Shown: one piece after another, positions 15,199 to 24,620 of the stretch | Layout of the letters: every line of letters starts with the position of its first letter | How positions within the stretch are numbered: the first letter of the stretch is position 1 | Source: an uncultured Eubacteriales bacterium | GTDB lineage: Bacteria > Bacillota > Clostridia > Christensenellales > Borkfalkiaceae | Direction of reading: 5' to 3' | Length of the DNA: 24,620 nucleotides | Assembly (NCBI GenBank): GCA_900545325.1 | Contig: UQZE01000014.1 | Span: 1-24,620, forward strand | Translations under genes and position numbers: made by a program | The notes under the pieces: model-generated | What the model was told of the DNA's origin: nothing | The model's database searches: none | What the model saw: the letters and a program-made list of their open reading frames with translations, nothing else

Positions 15199-15429
15199 TT
15201 ATAAGCACTCGAAATCGTTTATATAAATTCGTTCTTGATATAAGCCGAACTCGAAGTAACGATTTTCGCAAACGTCTTTTAATTTCTCATCTTCCAATAA
15301 ATCGAAAGTATCGTGCGTTATACGACCTTGATTAGATATTGCTATCAACGCCGTATTCGTTTCATCGTTTATTTCAACTATATCGAACGTGATAAAGTGA
15401 TCACCGTCAAAGAAATCATATTCAAACAT
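15199..15429 (-). CDS. Small acidic hypothetical protein
   Basis: 76 aa, not recognised; acidic and aromatic (MFEYDFFDGDHFITFDIVEINDETNTALIAIS, then FDLLEDEKLKDVCENRYFEFG). Likely a small beta-rich domain, with no membrane segment. ATG 15429 is chosen since GAGGTG lies 6 bases upstream; the in-frame GTG 15438 is inside that ribosome binding site. It starts 10 bases after the 15440 gene ends and is followed 9 bases later by ardA, so it belongs to the same operon. An anti-defence role alongside ArdA is conceivable only from context. Confidence 0.6.
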   Translation of the reverse strand: MFEYDFFDGDHFITFDIVEINDETNTALIAISNQGRITHDTFDLLEDEKLKDVCENRYFEFGLYQERIYINDFECL

Positions 15430-15439
15430 TTCAATCACC

Positions 15440-15742
15440 TCAATCTATGAATTTGTACCAGATATAATAGGTTGTTTCGATGTAGTCCAAAGTATCGTAA
15501 CGGTTCTTTTCTTTGTTATACACGTTGACGTTTTCGTAAGCGATTGTTATGTAACCTTTGAACTCCGTTTCGCTGTCTTTGACGGGCTTGCATTTTTCGG
15601 CAACGTCCTCAAACACCCGTATGTAAGCGTTACCTTTGCTGGAAGTAGAGGGTATAAGTAAGTTACCTTCAACCAGATAACCTACACCTTTCAACTTCTC
15701 GTCTTTGTTTACCTTTGTTACCGAGTAAACTACTTTTTGCAT
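15440..15742 (-). CDS. Hypothetical protein, first gene of the leftward cluster
   Basis: 100 aa, not recognised. It opens MQKVVYSVTKVNKDEKLKGVGYLVEGNLLIP and is rich in V, Y, K and E, probably mostly beta, with a Y-rich end (IETTYYIWYKFID). GGAGG lies 10 bases upstream of ATG. That ribosome binding site sits in the outer part of the left arm of the palindrome at 15754-16020; the same sequence context (AAAATCTTGGAG) recurs in the right arm. As leader gene of the ardA cluster its expression sets the start of the unit. Confidence 0.6.
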   Translation of the reverse strand: MQKVVYSVTKVNKDEKLKGVGYLVEGNLLIPSTSSKGNAYIRVFEDVAEKCKPVKDSETEFKGYITIAYENVNVYNKEKNRYDTLDYIETTYYIWYKFID

Positions 15743-15787
15743 TTTTCTTATACCTCCAAGATTTTATTAGCCTTTCGGCAAAGGGGC

Positions 15788-15796
15788 AGTGTAGCA
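15788..15796 (-). promoter_or_regulatory. Possible extended -10 element of the ardA cluster
   Basis: On the - strand, TGCTACACT (TGn plus TACACT), 46 bases upstream of the first ATG of the cluster. No good -35 box at 16-18 bases. Probably weak in duplex DNA. Confidence 0.35.
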
Positions 15797-15830
15797 CTGT
15801 TCGGGCAAAGGCTCGCCAAAATTGCTATCA

Positions 15831-15846
15831 GGTTGTAAATGTAAAC
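15831..15846 (+). promoter_or_regulatory. Fourth operator-like half-site upstream of the ardA cluster
   Basis: GGTTGTAAATGTAAAC shares its first 11 bases exactly with the operator copy at 7520-7535. The GGTT half is absent from the right palindrome arm. Confidence 0.4.
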
Positions 15847-16077
15847 GACGGGCTTATGTTCACGGATTGATACCAAAAAAATCATTGCATTTTGAGCATA
15901 AAAAAAGAGCCAAACATTTCTGTCTGACTACTTTCATTATTATTTTAAGTGATGATTTTTTGCCGTTTACATTTACGAGAACTGTGCTACAACAGCACCC
16001 CGAAAGGCAAAATCTTGGAGTACCTAAATCCCTGTAAAAAAGATGATAAAGAAATTTCATTTACTGCCTCAAAACAC

Positions 16078-16105
16078 TTGCTGGGGGGGGGTAATATGCT
16101 ACAAT
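16078..16105 (+). promoter_or_regulatory. Possible promoter with a G9 spacer tract
   Basis: TTGCTG (16078-16083), a 16-base spacer beginning with eight G, and TACAAT (16100-16105). It could drive the 16203 gene. The G9 run (16083-16091) is prone to slippage, which would change the spacing. Confidence 0.4.
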
Positions 16106-16133
16106 AGTATTATACCTTAACCCACCGAGAAAA

Positions 16134-16153
16134 GTGTTCAAATGAGGTTGGCA
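16134..16153 (+). repeat. Right terminal inverted repeat of the accessory block
   Basis: GTGTTCAAATGAGGTTGGCA, inverse partner of 5536-5555 (18 of 20). A G9 run (16156-16164) and TATAAT (16165-16170) follow directly. A shortened inverted relative (ACTGCCTCAAAACACTT, ending at 16079) lies just inside. Confidence 0.7.
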
Positions 16154-16164
16154 GTGGGGGGGGG

Positions 16165-16170
16165 TATAAT
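16165..16170 (+). promoter_or_regulatory. Orphan -10 box of the 16203 gene
   Basis: A perfect TATAAT 33 bases before the ATG, with no -35 box at 16-18 bases on this side; TTGGCA is only 11 bases away. A TTGACT stands alone at 5514-5519 on the other side of the accessory block. Confidence 0.45.
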
Positions 16171-16202
16171 TAAGTGGTAAAAAAATCAGGGAGGGATAAA
16201 AA

Positions 16203-17009
16203 ATGGGCTTATTCGACTTTTTGCAAGGGGACGAGCGAACGGGGGCGCAAATCGTTACAAAAACGGTGCAGGGCAAGAACACCGAAGTCGGACGAAAAAA
16301 ACTGCAACTCGTAAACGAAATGCGCGCGCTGGGCTATGAGCTTGTGAACGAAATTGCCGAATCGGGCGTTGTAGAAGGGTTTTTCGGGGATTCTGCGGGT
16401 ACGCGGTACACGCTGACCTTTCAGCTGAACGAGCAGCTCGCCGCGGAAATAAAGGCTAACGAAGAAAAACGCAGAAAAGAAGAGGAAGAACGTATCCGTA
16501 AGCAGCAACGCGAAGAGGCGGCTCGCAGAAAACAGGAGCAAAAAGAAGAGGAACTGCGTCAGCGGGAATATGAAGAGAAAAAAGCTCGGCTGAGAGAACC
16601 GCTCGGCAACGGTTGGAGCGTCGTCGTGGAGGGCGGTAAAAACGCGAAAAATGCTATAAAAGCAGCGAAAGCGTTTATGAAAGAGTACAATCACTGCTTT
16701 TCCATAAAACTTTATTTATCGGAATTTAAAAAATTAATAAAGCAATACGGAGAAGTTTGGGCGCTCAACGATTACGGCGAAAATATATGCAACATGTTTT
16801 GCGAAAAGCTGAACGGATTTAAAACTTGCGCCCGCATTGCGGCTTACGACGCCGAGGCGCTTGAAAAACAAGAAAAGGCATGCCCTTACGTGTCTGCATT
16901 CGGGGAGCAGTACATTCACGTAATTTTAACAGAAGAAATTTATAGCAAAAAACCGACTTCGGCATATAAAAAACTTCTCGCGGTGGCGGCGGGAAAAAAG
17001 GCCAAATAA
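16203..17009 (+). CDS. Coiled-coil protein of unknown function
   Basis: 268 aa, not recognised. N-terminal domain (1-80) opens MGLFDFLQGDERTGAQIV and contains a small alpha/beta unit ending YTLTFQLNEQ. Residues about 85-135 form a strongly charged coiled coil (repeated E, K, R and Q). The C-terminal domain (about 140-268) begins GNGWSVVVEGGKNAKNAIKAAKAFM and contains several Cys and Tyr. No signal peptide or membrane segment. GGGAGGG lies 7 bases upstream of the ATG. Its base composition is closer to the host backbone than to the accessory block. It stands alone with its own terminator; its promoter appears to be disrupted by the block. Confidence 0.8.
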   Translation: MGLFDFLQGDERTGAQIVTKTVQGKNTEVGRKKLQLVNEMRALGYELVNEIAESGVVEGFFGDSAGTRYTLTFQLNEQLAAEIKANEEKRRKEEEERIRKQQREEAARRKQEQKEEELRQREYEEKKARLREPLGNGWSVVVEGGKNAKNAIKAAKAFMKEYNHCFSIKLYLSEFKKLIKQYGEVWALNDYGENICNMFCEKLNGFKTCARIAAYDAEALEKQEKACPYVSAFGEQYIHVILTEEIYSKKPTSAYKKLLAVAAGKKAK

Positions 17010-17018
17010 ACGGCGGAT

Positions 17019-17048
17019 AAAAAAAGAGAGGCGAACCTCTCTTTTTTT
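17019..17048 (+). terminator. Terminator of the 16203 gene
   Basis: AGAGAGG / CCTCTCT with a CGAA tetraloop, flanked by seven A and seven T; it can work both ways. Confidence 0.9.
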
Positions 17049-17141
17049 GTCTGCGCAAATGTTCGGCGCGGCTTTATGAAAACGAAAATTCCGCGCGGAT
17101 TTCCTTCCTCGGCGGCGCTTCGGGGCCGGCCGCGGAGCGGC

Positions 17142-17177
17142 AAAAATAAAAACAGCCTGCGGAACGACGCCGCAAGC
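17142..17177 (-). terminator. Terminator of the xre gene at 17211
   Basis: On the - strand, stem GCTTGCGG / CCGCAGGC (one G-T pair), 7-base loop, then TGTTTTTATTTTT. The GC-rich bases between this and 17048 hold no gene that I can support. Confidence 0.75.
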
Positions 17178-17210
17178 CGTAAAATGCGCATACAAAGCCG
17201 CGCGGTTTTT

Positions 17211-17552
17211 TTATTTCGCCTGCTGGTTCTTTTTGGTCTTTAAGTATTCTTTGAGCAGGCGGAAAATGACTTCCCGTTCGTTGCAGTCGGTCTGCTGGAG
17301 CAGTTCGAGTATGTCCGCAATGTTTTTCGAGGGGGAATAGACGTAATTGTTGTCTATGCTCATGCGGCCGATAAGATAATCGACGGAAACGTCGAAATAA
17401 TCCGCGATTTCGATCAGCTGATCGAAGGACGGCGCCGTCCTGCCGTTTTCCCAGCTGCTGATTGTCGCCTGCGTCACGTTGAACTGCGCCGCAAGGTTTT
17501 TCTGATTGATCTGTGCTTCGTTACGTAAATTTTTCAAATTGTTACCAAACAT
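17211..17552 (-). CDS. Xre-family transcriptional regulator
   Basis: 113-aa cytosolic DNA-binding protein. The HTH domain (residues 1-62) shows LKNLRNEAQINQKNLAAQFNV, TQATISSWENGRTAP (recognition helix and conserved W-E-G-R) and SFDQLIEIADYFDVSVDYLIGR, the classic Cro/C1 layout including the C-terminal DYLIGR. A short helical tail (NIADILELLQQTDCNEREVIFRLLKEYLKT) may dimerise. The ATG has an AGGG about 11 bases upstream, a weak ribosome binding site. Monocistronic with its own terminator. A palindrome at 17598-17611, about 46 bases upstream, may be its own operator. GC content fits the host, so it is probably a resident gene rather than cargo. Confidence 0.88.
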   Translation of the reverse strand: MFGNNLKNLRNEAQINQKNLAAQFNVTQATISSWENGRTAPSFDQLIEIADYFDVSVDYLIGRMSIDNNYVYSPSKNIADILELLQQTDCNEREVIFRLLKEYLKTKKNQQAK

Positions 17553-17908
17553 AGTTCTTTACCCTAATCCAATCTTAAAATATTTTTCTTTTGAATACAC
17601 AAAAAATTGTGAATTGTCTTTTTGGCATATATTATTTAAATTTATTATATAATTTATACTTACAAAAACTCACCATAATTTTTGCAGACCGTCGACTTCG
17701 GCGCGGGAAAACCCCAAAAATAACCAAAAAAAGACTAAAATCCGTTTTTTATGTACTTTCTGTAAAACTATAATAGCACATTTTAAAAAAATATGCTCGT
17801 TTTTTACAGCGGTTTTTCGTATTTTTTCGAAAATTTTTTGATGTATAATCATGGGCGCTTGACGAAAAACGTCAACCGCCGAACCCGTTTTCCGCAGGAA
17901 AACAATGA
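17553..17908. other. AT-rich intergenic region between xre and ispDF
   Basis: 356 bases with no convincing gene. It contains the palindrome at 17598-17611, very A/T-rich runs (17575-17680, 17750-17840), and two small hairpins near the ispDF end: TTGACG / CGTCAA around 17859-17875, and GTTTTCC / GGAAAAC around 17887-17903. The latter lie after the ispDF stop but lack T runs. Confidence 0.5.
17598..17611. promoter_or_regulatory. Palindromic operator candidate upstream of xre
   Basis: CACAA-AAAA-TTGTG, a perfect 5+5 inverted repeat further flanked by AT on both sides. Typical size for an Xre-type autoregulatory site. Confidence 0.45.
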
Positions 17909-19012
17909 CTAAAACGTTTTTTTCAGCAGTGCGGTGGCGTAGGCGGCCATGCCTTCTTCCCGCCCGACGAACCCGAGCTTTTCCGCCGTAGTAACGGAAA
18001 TGCCGACGTCTGAGAACGGAACAGCGAGAACGTTTGCAAGATTTTCGCGCATCCTGTCGATATACGGCGCAAGTTTCGGCCGCTCCGCAAGCAGGGCGAC
18101 GGAGGCGTTTTCCACCTTGTAGCCCCGTTCTCCGACGATGCGCACCACCTCACGCAATAAATTGACGCTGTCCGCGTCCTTGTATTTCGGGTCCGTATCG
18201 GGAAAATAGCAGCCTATGTCCCTGAGCCCCGCGCCCGAAAGGAGGGCGTCCATGAGGGCGTGAACCACCACGTCCGCGTCGCTGTGTCCCGCCAGCCCTT
18301 TTTCATAGGGGACTTCTACGCCGCCGAGCACCAACCTTCTGCCCGTTTCCAGCCGATGGGTGTCGTAGCCGTTGCCCGTGCGGAAACTTTCGAAATCTTC
18401 TCTGTAGGTAAGTTTGCGGTTGGCGGGGGAGCCGAGGCTGAGCCGCGGCGCGCTGACGAATTCCGCATACACCGAGCTTTCGTCGGGATAATCGCCCCGC
18501 GCCTTTTCATAAGCGGCGAGCAGTTCCCCGCGGTAAAAGCCCTGCGGCGTCTGCACCACGTACAGCCCGTCCTTGCCGAGCACTTCGGCCGCCCTGCCGT
18601 CCTCCGCGCGGGCGAGCGTGTCCGCCGCGGGGTACGCAGCCACGCCGCTGCCGTATTTTTTCACGCTCCCGATACAGTCTTCCAGAATAGCGCGCGTTAC
18701 GTACGGGCGCGCGCCGTCGTGTACGAGCACGATGTCCGCCGCGGAGGCGCGCAGGCCGTTGAGCACGGACTTCGTGCGCGTAGGCCCGCCGGGCACGATT
18801 TTTACGAGCGGATGCCCGCCGAACATTGCGCGCACGCGCGTTTCGTCCTCTGCGGAAACCGTTACCAGGATTTCGCCGAACAGTCCGCTTTCTTCAAACG
18901 CCGCCACGGTCTTTTCGAGCACGGTGCCGCCGCCGAGGGGGCGGAGTAGCTTGTTTTCGCCGAAACCCGCGCGGGAACCTCTGCCCGCGGCGGTTACGAT
19001 CGCGCCGATCAT
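17909..19012 (-). CDS. ispDF: Bifunctional IspD/IspF enzyme of the MEP pathway
   Basis: Two cytosolic isoprenoid-pathway enzymes in one 367-aa chain. Residues 1-208 are IspD (MEP cytidylyltransferase): the nucleotide loop AAGRGSRAGFGENKLLRPLGG at 8-28 and VHDGARP at 97-103. Residues 211-367 are IspF (MEcPP synthase): GNGYDTHRL with metal ligands D217 and H219, GHSDADVVVHALMDALLSGAG with H251, and FPDTDPKYKDADS. All expected active-site blocks are present, so both halves should work. The ATG overlaps the upstream S4 gene by four bases (ATGA), so translation is coupled. The pathway step in between (IspE) is not encoded here. dxr of the same pathway lies at 194-1387. Confidence 0.95.
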   Translation of the reverse strand: MIGAIVTAAGRGSRAGFGENKLLRPLGGGTVLEKTVAAFEESGLFGEILVTVSAEDETRVRAMFGGHPLVKIVPGGPTRTKSVLNGLRASAADIVLVHDGARPYVTRAILEDCIGSVKKYGSGVAAYPAADTLARAEDGRAAEVLGKDGLYVVQTPQGFYRGELLAAYEKARGDYPDESSVYAEFVSAPRLSLGSPANRKLTYREDFESFRTGNGYDTHRLETGRRLVLGGVEVPYEKGLAGHSDADVVVHALMDALLSGAGLRDIGCYFPDTDPKYKDADSVNLLREVVRIVGERGYKVENASVALLAERPKLAPYIDRMRENLANVLAVPFSDVGISVTTAEKLGFVGREEGMAAYATALLKKTF

Positions 19013-19254
19013 TCCGCCACCATTTCGTAAAGGGAGGCGGCCTCTTCCTTTCTGACGCTCTCTTTCAGTTCGAGCACGCGGAACTTGAGCCGCCCGCTCG
19101 CAAAGCGGATTTCCACCACGTCGCCGACTTTCAGCTGATAGGAGGGCTTGACCTCGCGGCCGTTGACCGATACCCTGTTGCCCTCGCAGGCCTCGGCGGC
19201 GAGCGTGCGGCGTTTTAAAATGCGCGAAACCTTTAAAAATTTGTCGATCCTCAT
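19009..19254 (-). CDS. RqcP/YabO-like S4-domain RNA-binding protein
   Basis: 81-aa protein consisting of one S4 RNA-binding fold: MRIDKFLKVSRILKRRTLAAEACEGNRVSVNGREVKPSYQLKVGDVVEIRF, followed by a short charged tail. The pattern (RIDKFL, the R-T-A helix, V-N-G, K-P-S, the GD-V-E-I strand) matches RqcP and the Hsp15 group, which bind the large ribosomal subunit; RqcP helps add alanine tails to stalled nascent chains. Length is normal. GAGG lies 9 bases upstream of the ATG. It is the first gene of a two-gene unit with ispDF and is divergent from rpoB. Distinction between RqcP and Hsp15 rests on length and gram-positive context. Confidence 0.85.
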   Translation of the reverse strand: MRIDKFLKVSRILKRRTLAAEACEGNRVSVNGREVKPSYQLKVGDVVEIRFASGRLKFRVLELKESVRKEEAASLYEMVAE

Positions 19255-19304
19255 AAATTTTTGCCTCGTTTTACTGTTTTTTTACAGAATTTACCGCAAT
19301 TCGC

Positions 19305-19341
19305 TTGACTTACTTTGACAAAACGTTTATAGTAATATAAT
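19305..19341 (+). promoter_or_regulatory. Promoter of rpoB-rpoC
   Basis: Two overlapping matches: TTGACT (19305-19310), 17 bases, TATAGT (19328-19333); and TTGACA (19315-19320), 15 bases, TATAAT (19336-19341). The first has the better spacing. Transcripts would carry a leader of about 190 bases. Confidence 0.65.
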
Positions 19342-19376
19342 GCATTATGATAGGTTATTATCGATTATTGTCGCTA

Positions 19377-19421
19377 TTTTACGGAAAACCGCGCGTTCCG
19401 CGGGTCGGTAAAAAGCCGCGG
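19377..19421 (+). promoter_or_regulatory. Structured rpoB leader with alternative hairpins
   Basis: One fold pairs TTTTAC (19377-19382) with GTAAAA (19408-19413) around an inner CCGCG / CGCGG stem. A competing fold pairs CCGCGG at 19398-19403 with CCGCGG at 19416-19421. They share bases and exclude each other. No T run follows, so classical termination is not evident. Confidence 0.4.
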
Positions 19422-19535
19422 ATTATCAGGTAATTTCTGAAAAAAGTCATTCTATGTACAGATTATACACCATTTTATGATTTAATTCAACCTGTCAAGC
19501 ACAATTTAAAAAATTTTTTAAGGAGTGTGTTGTTG

Positions 19536-23534
<3,999 letters not shown>

Positions 23535-23547
23535 AGGGAGGCGTTAA

Positions 23548-24592
23548 ATGTTTGAACTTAACAATTTCGATTCTATACAGATAGGTGTTGCTTCCCCCGA
23601 AAAGATAAGGGAATGGTCTTACGGCGAGGTAACCAAGCCCGAAACCATCAACTACCGCACCCAGAAGCCCGAAATCGGCGGCCTGTTCTGCGAAAGGATA
23701 TTCGGACCGACCAAGGACTGGGAATGTCATTGCGGCAAATATAAGCGCATCCGCTATAAGGGCGTCATCTGCGACAAGTGCGGCGTGGAGGTAACCAAGA
23801 GCAAGGTCCGCCGCGACCGCATGGGACATATCGAACTTGCGGCGCCCGTATCGCACATATGGTACTTCAAGGGCGTGCCCTCGCGCATCGCCCTCATGCT
23901 GGACATGAGCCCGAAAGCGCTCGAACAGGTGCTGTATTTCGCCTGCCACGTGGTGCTCGATCCCGGTACGACCGACCTCGCCATGAAGCAGGTCATCACC
24001 GACCGCGAAAAGATGGAAAAGGAGGAGCAGTTCGGCGCGGGCTCGTTCAAGACGGGCATGGGCGCGGAAGCCATTAAGGAACTGCTCATGGCGGTCGACC
24101 TCGACAAAGAGAGCGCGGAGCTCAAAAAGGTTATCGAGGAAAATTCCTCGGGACAGAAGCGTCTGCGCGCGGTCAAACGCATCGAGATCATCGAGGCGTT
24201 CCGCAAGAGCGGCAACCGTCCCGAATGGATGATTTTGGACGTTCTGCCCGTCATTCCGCCCGAACTGCGCCCGATGGTGCAGCTGGACGGCGGCAGGTTC
24301 GCCACCAGCGATTTGAACGATCTGTACCGCCGCGTCATCAACCGCAACAACCGCTTGAAAAAGCTGATGGAGCTGGGCGCGCCGGAAATCATTATAAGAA
24401 ACGAAAAGAGAATGTTGCAGGAGGCGGTGGACGCGCTTATCGACAACGGCCGCCGCGGCAAAGCCGTCAGCGGCGCGGGCAACCGCGATCTGAAATCCAT
24501 TTCGGGTCTGCTCCGCGGCAAGCAGGGGCGTTTCAGACAGAACCTGCTCGGCAAGCGCGTGGACTATTCGGGGCGTTCGGTTATCGTAGTCG
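23548..24592 (+). CDS. rpoC: DNA-directed RNA polymerase subunit beta' (5' part, cut by the contig end)
   Basis: The first 348 residues of the beta' subunit. Seen: the N-terminal zinc ribbon C60, C62, C75, C78 (WECHCGKYKRIRYKGVICDKCGVEVT), GHIELAAPVSHIWYFKGVPSRI, the clamp helices with NRPEWMILDVLPVIPPELRPMVQLDGGRFATSDLNDLYRRVI, and LLGKRVDYSGRSVIVV. The catalytic NADFDGD motif lies beyond the end. AGGGAGG ends 6 bases before the ATG and the gene starts 13 bases after rpoB, so both form one operon. Genuine sequence stops at about 24592: where family members read GPELK, the frame enters adapter bases and meets an artificial TGA at 24613-24615. Confidence 0.96.
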
Positions 24593-24620
24593 AGATCGGA
24601 AGAGCACACGTCTGAACTCC
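24593..24620 (+). other. Illumina TruSeq adapter read-through at the contig end
   Basis: The final 28 bases begin AGATCGGAAGAGCACACGTC and continue TGAACTCC, identical to the start of the standard Illumina TruSeq read-1 adapter. The switch occurs in the middle of a highly conserved rpoC motif. This is not biological sequence. Confidence 0.97.

Larger units (their letters stand above)
15754..16020. repeat. Large imperfect palindrome upstream of the ardA cluster
   Basis: Four blocks recur in inverted orientation and in order. CTCCAAGATTTT at 15754-15765 pairs with 16009-16020. GCCTTTCGG at 15770-15778 pairs with 16000-16008. GTAGCACTGTTC at 15791-15802 pairs with 15979-15990 (11 of 12). GTAAATGTAAACG at 15835-15847 pairs with 15964-15976. 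A fifth inner pair is AAAAAATCAT / ATGATTTTTT (15876-15885 with 15952-15961). The left arm carries about 30 extra bases between blocks 3 and 4. The right arm contains TTTACA (15966-15971), 16 bases and TACAAC with an upstream TG (15985-15993): a promoter reading rightward with no gene behind it. This 460-base gap (15743-16202) has no convincing gene. Confidence 0.7.
5536..16153. mobile_element. Degenerate integrative/conjugative element, probably a deletion derivative
   Basis: The block is clearly AT-richer than its flanks and is bracketed by 20-bp inverted repeats that match at 18 of 20 positions (5536-5555 and 16134-16153). Cargo: a 5'-truncated large serine recombinase at the left end, Xre and KilA-N regulators, PcfJ and PcfK-type conjugation-associated proteins, ArdA antirestriction protein and many small acidic or aromatic-rich proteins typical of such elements. 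No relaxase, coupling protein, secretion ATPase or replication gene is visible. With the broken recombinase this suggests the remnant cannot move on its own. The exact ends are inferred from the repeats and composition, not from a sequenced empty site. Confidence 0.75.

Noticed and set aside
15754..16020. Origin of transfer (oriT) as the explanation of the palindrome.
   Set aside because: No relaxase or nick-site motif is recognisable nearby and the arms carry promoter-like blocks; not excluded, but less supported than a leader or ssDNA promoter.
15822..16037. Short open frames inside the palindrome (71 and 66 residues).
   Set aside because: They follow the inverted repeat, have no ribosome binding site and no protein-like composition.
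5536..16153. A classical insertion sequence or transposon flanked by the inverted repeats.
   Set aside because: No DDE or HUH transposase is present and no clean target duplication can be read; only a truncated serine recombinase.
17591..17852. Two 60-residue frames in the gap between xre and ispDF.
   Set aside because: Very A/T-rich, no ribosome binding site, no motif; treated as intergenic.
24613..24615. Stop codon of rpoC.
   Set aside because: It lies in adapter sequence; the protein should continue for roughly another 800 or more residues.

Overview
This window is most likely a chromosomal contig end from an uncultured Clostridia-type member of the Bacillota. The evidence is strong AGGAGG-type ribosome binding sites, the cdsA-dxr-rseP order, a clostridial-type hexameric glutamate dehydrogenase, a fused IspDF, an RqcP-like S4 protein and an rpoB-rpoC pair. 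No rRNA, tRNA or CRISPR array is visible. The host backbone is GC-rich; the middle (about 5.5-16.15 kb) is clearly AT-richer and carries genes of a conjugative or integrative element.

Layout. 1-2468: end of cdsA, dxr and the rseP site-2 protease on the + strand, closed by a bidirectional terminator. 2502-3773: a PlsC-like acyltransferase with a zinc ribbon on the - strand, divergent from gdhA (4067-5413), each with a readable promoter. 5536-16153: an accessory block bracketed by 20-bp imperfect inverted repeats. It holds a 5'-truncated serine recombinase, a second truncated gene, a SLOG / Xre / KilA-N control cassette with three operator-like repeats, and a 14-gene leftward cluster (ArdA, PcfJ, a PcfK-MutS domain I fusion and many small unrecognised proteins). 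The cluster starts beside a ~270-bp imperfect palindrome. 16203-17009: a coiled-coil protein of unknown function whose promoter seems to have been split by the block. 17211-17552: an Xre regulator. 19254-17909: rqcP-like gene and ispDF, translationally coupled. 19536 to end: rpoB and the start of rpoC. The last 28 bases are Illumina adapter, so the apparent rpoC stop is artificial.

How it fits together. dxr and ispDF supply three steps of the MEP isoprenoid pathway, 16 kb apart. The accessory block looks like a deletion derivative of an integrative conjugative element: no relaxase, coupling protein or type IV secretion gene is visible and the recombinase lacks its catalytic part. Its most interesting parts are the repeated operator (three copies between the SLOG and Xre genes and one closely related copy upstream of the ardA cluster) and the palindrome. 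The palindrome's well-spaced promoter points away from the cluster in duplex DNA, but would point into it if the + strand folded on itself, as in the single-stranded (Frpo-type) promoters of conjugative leading regions. That is inference from sequence alone.
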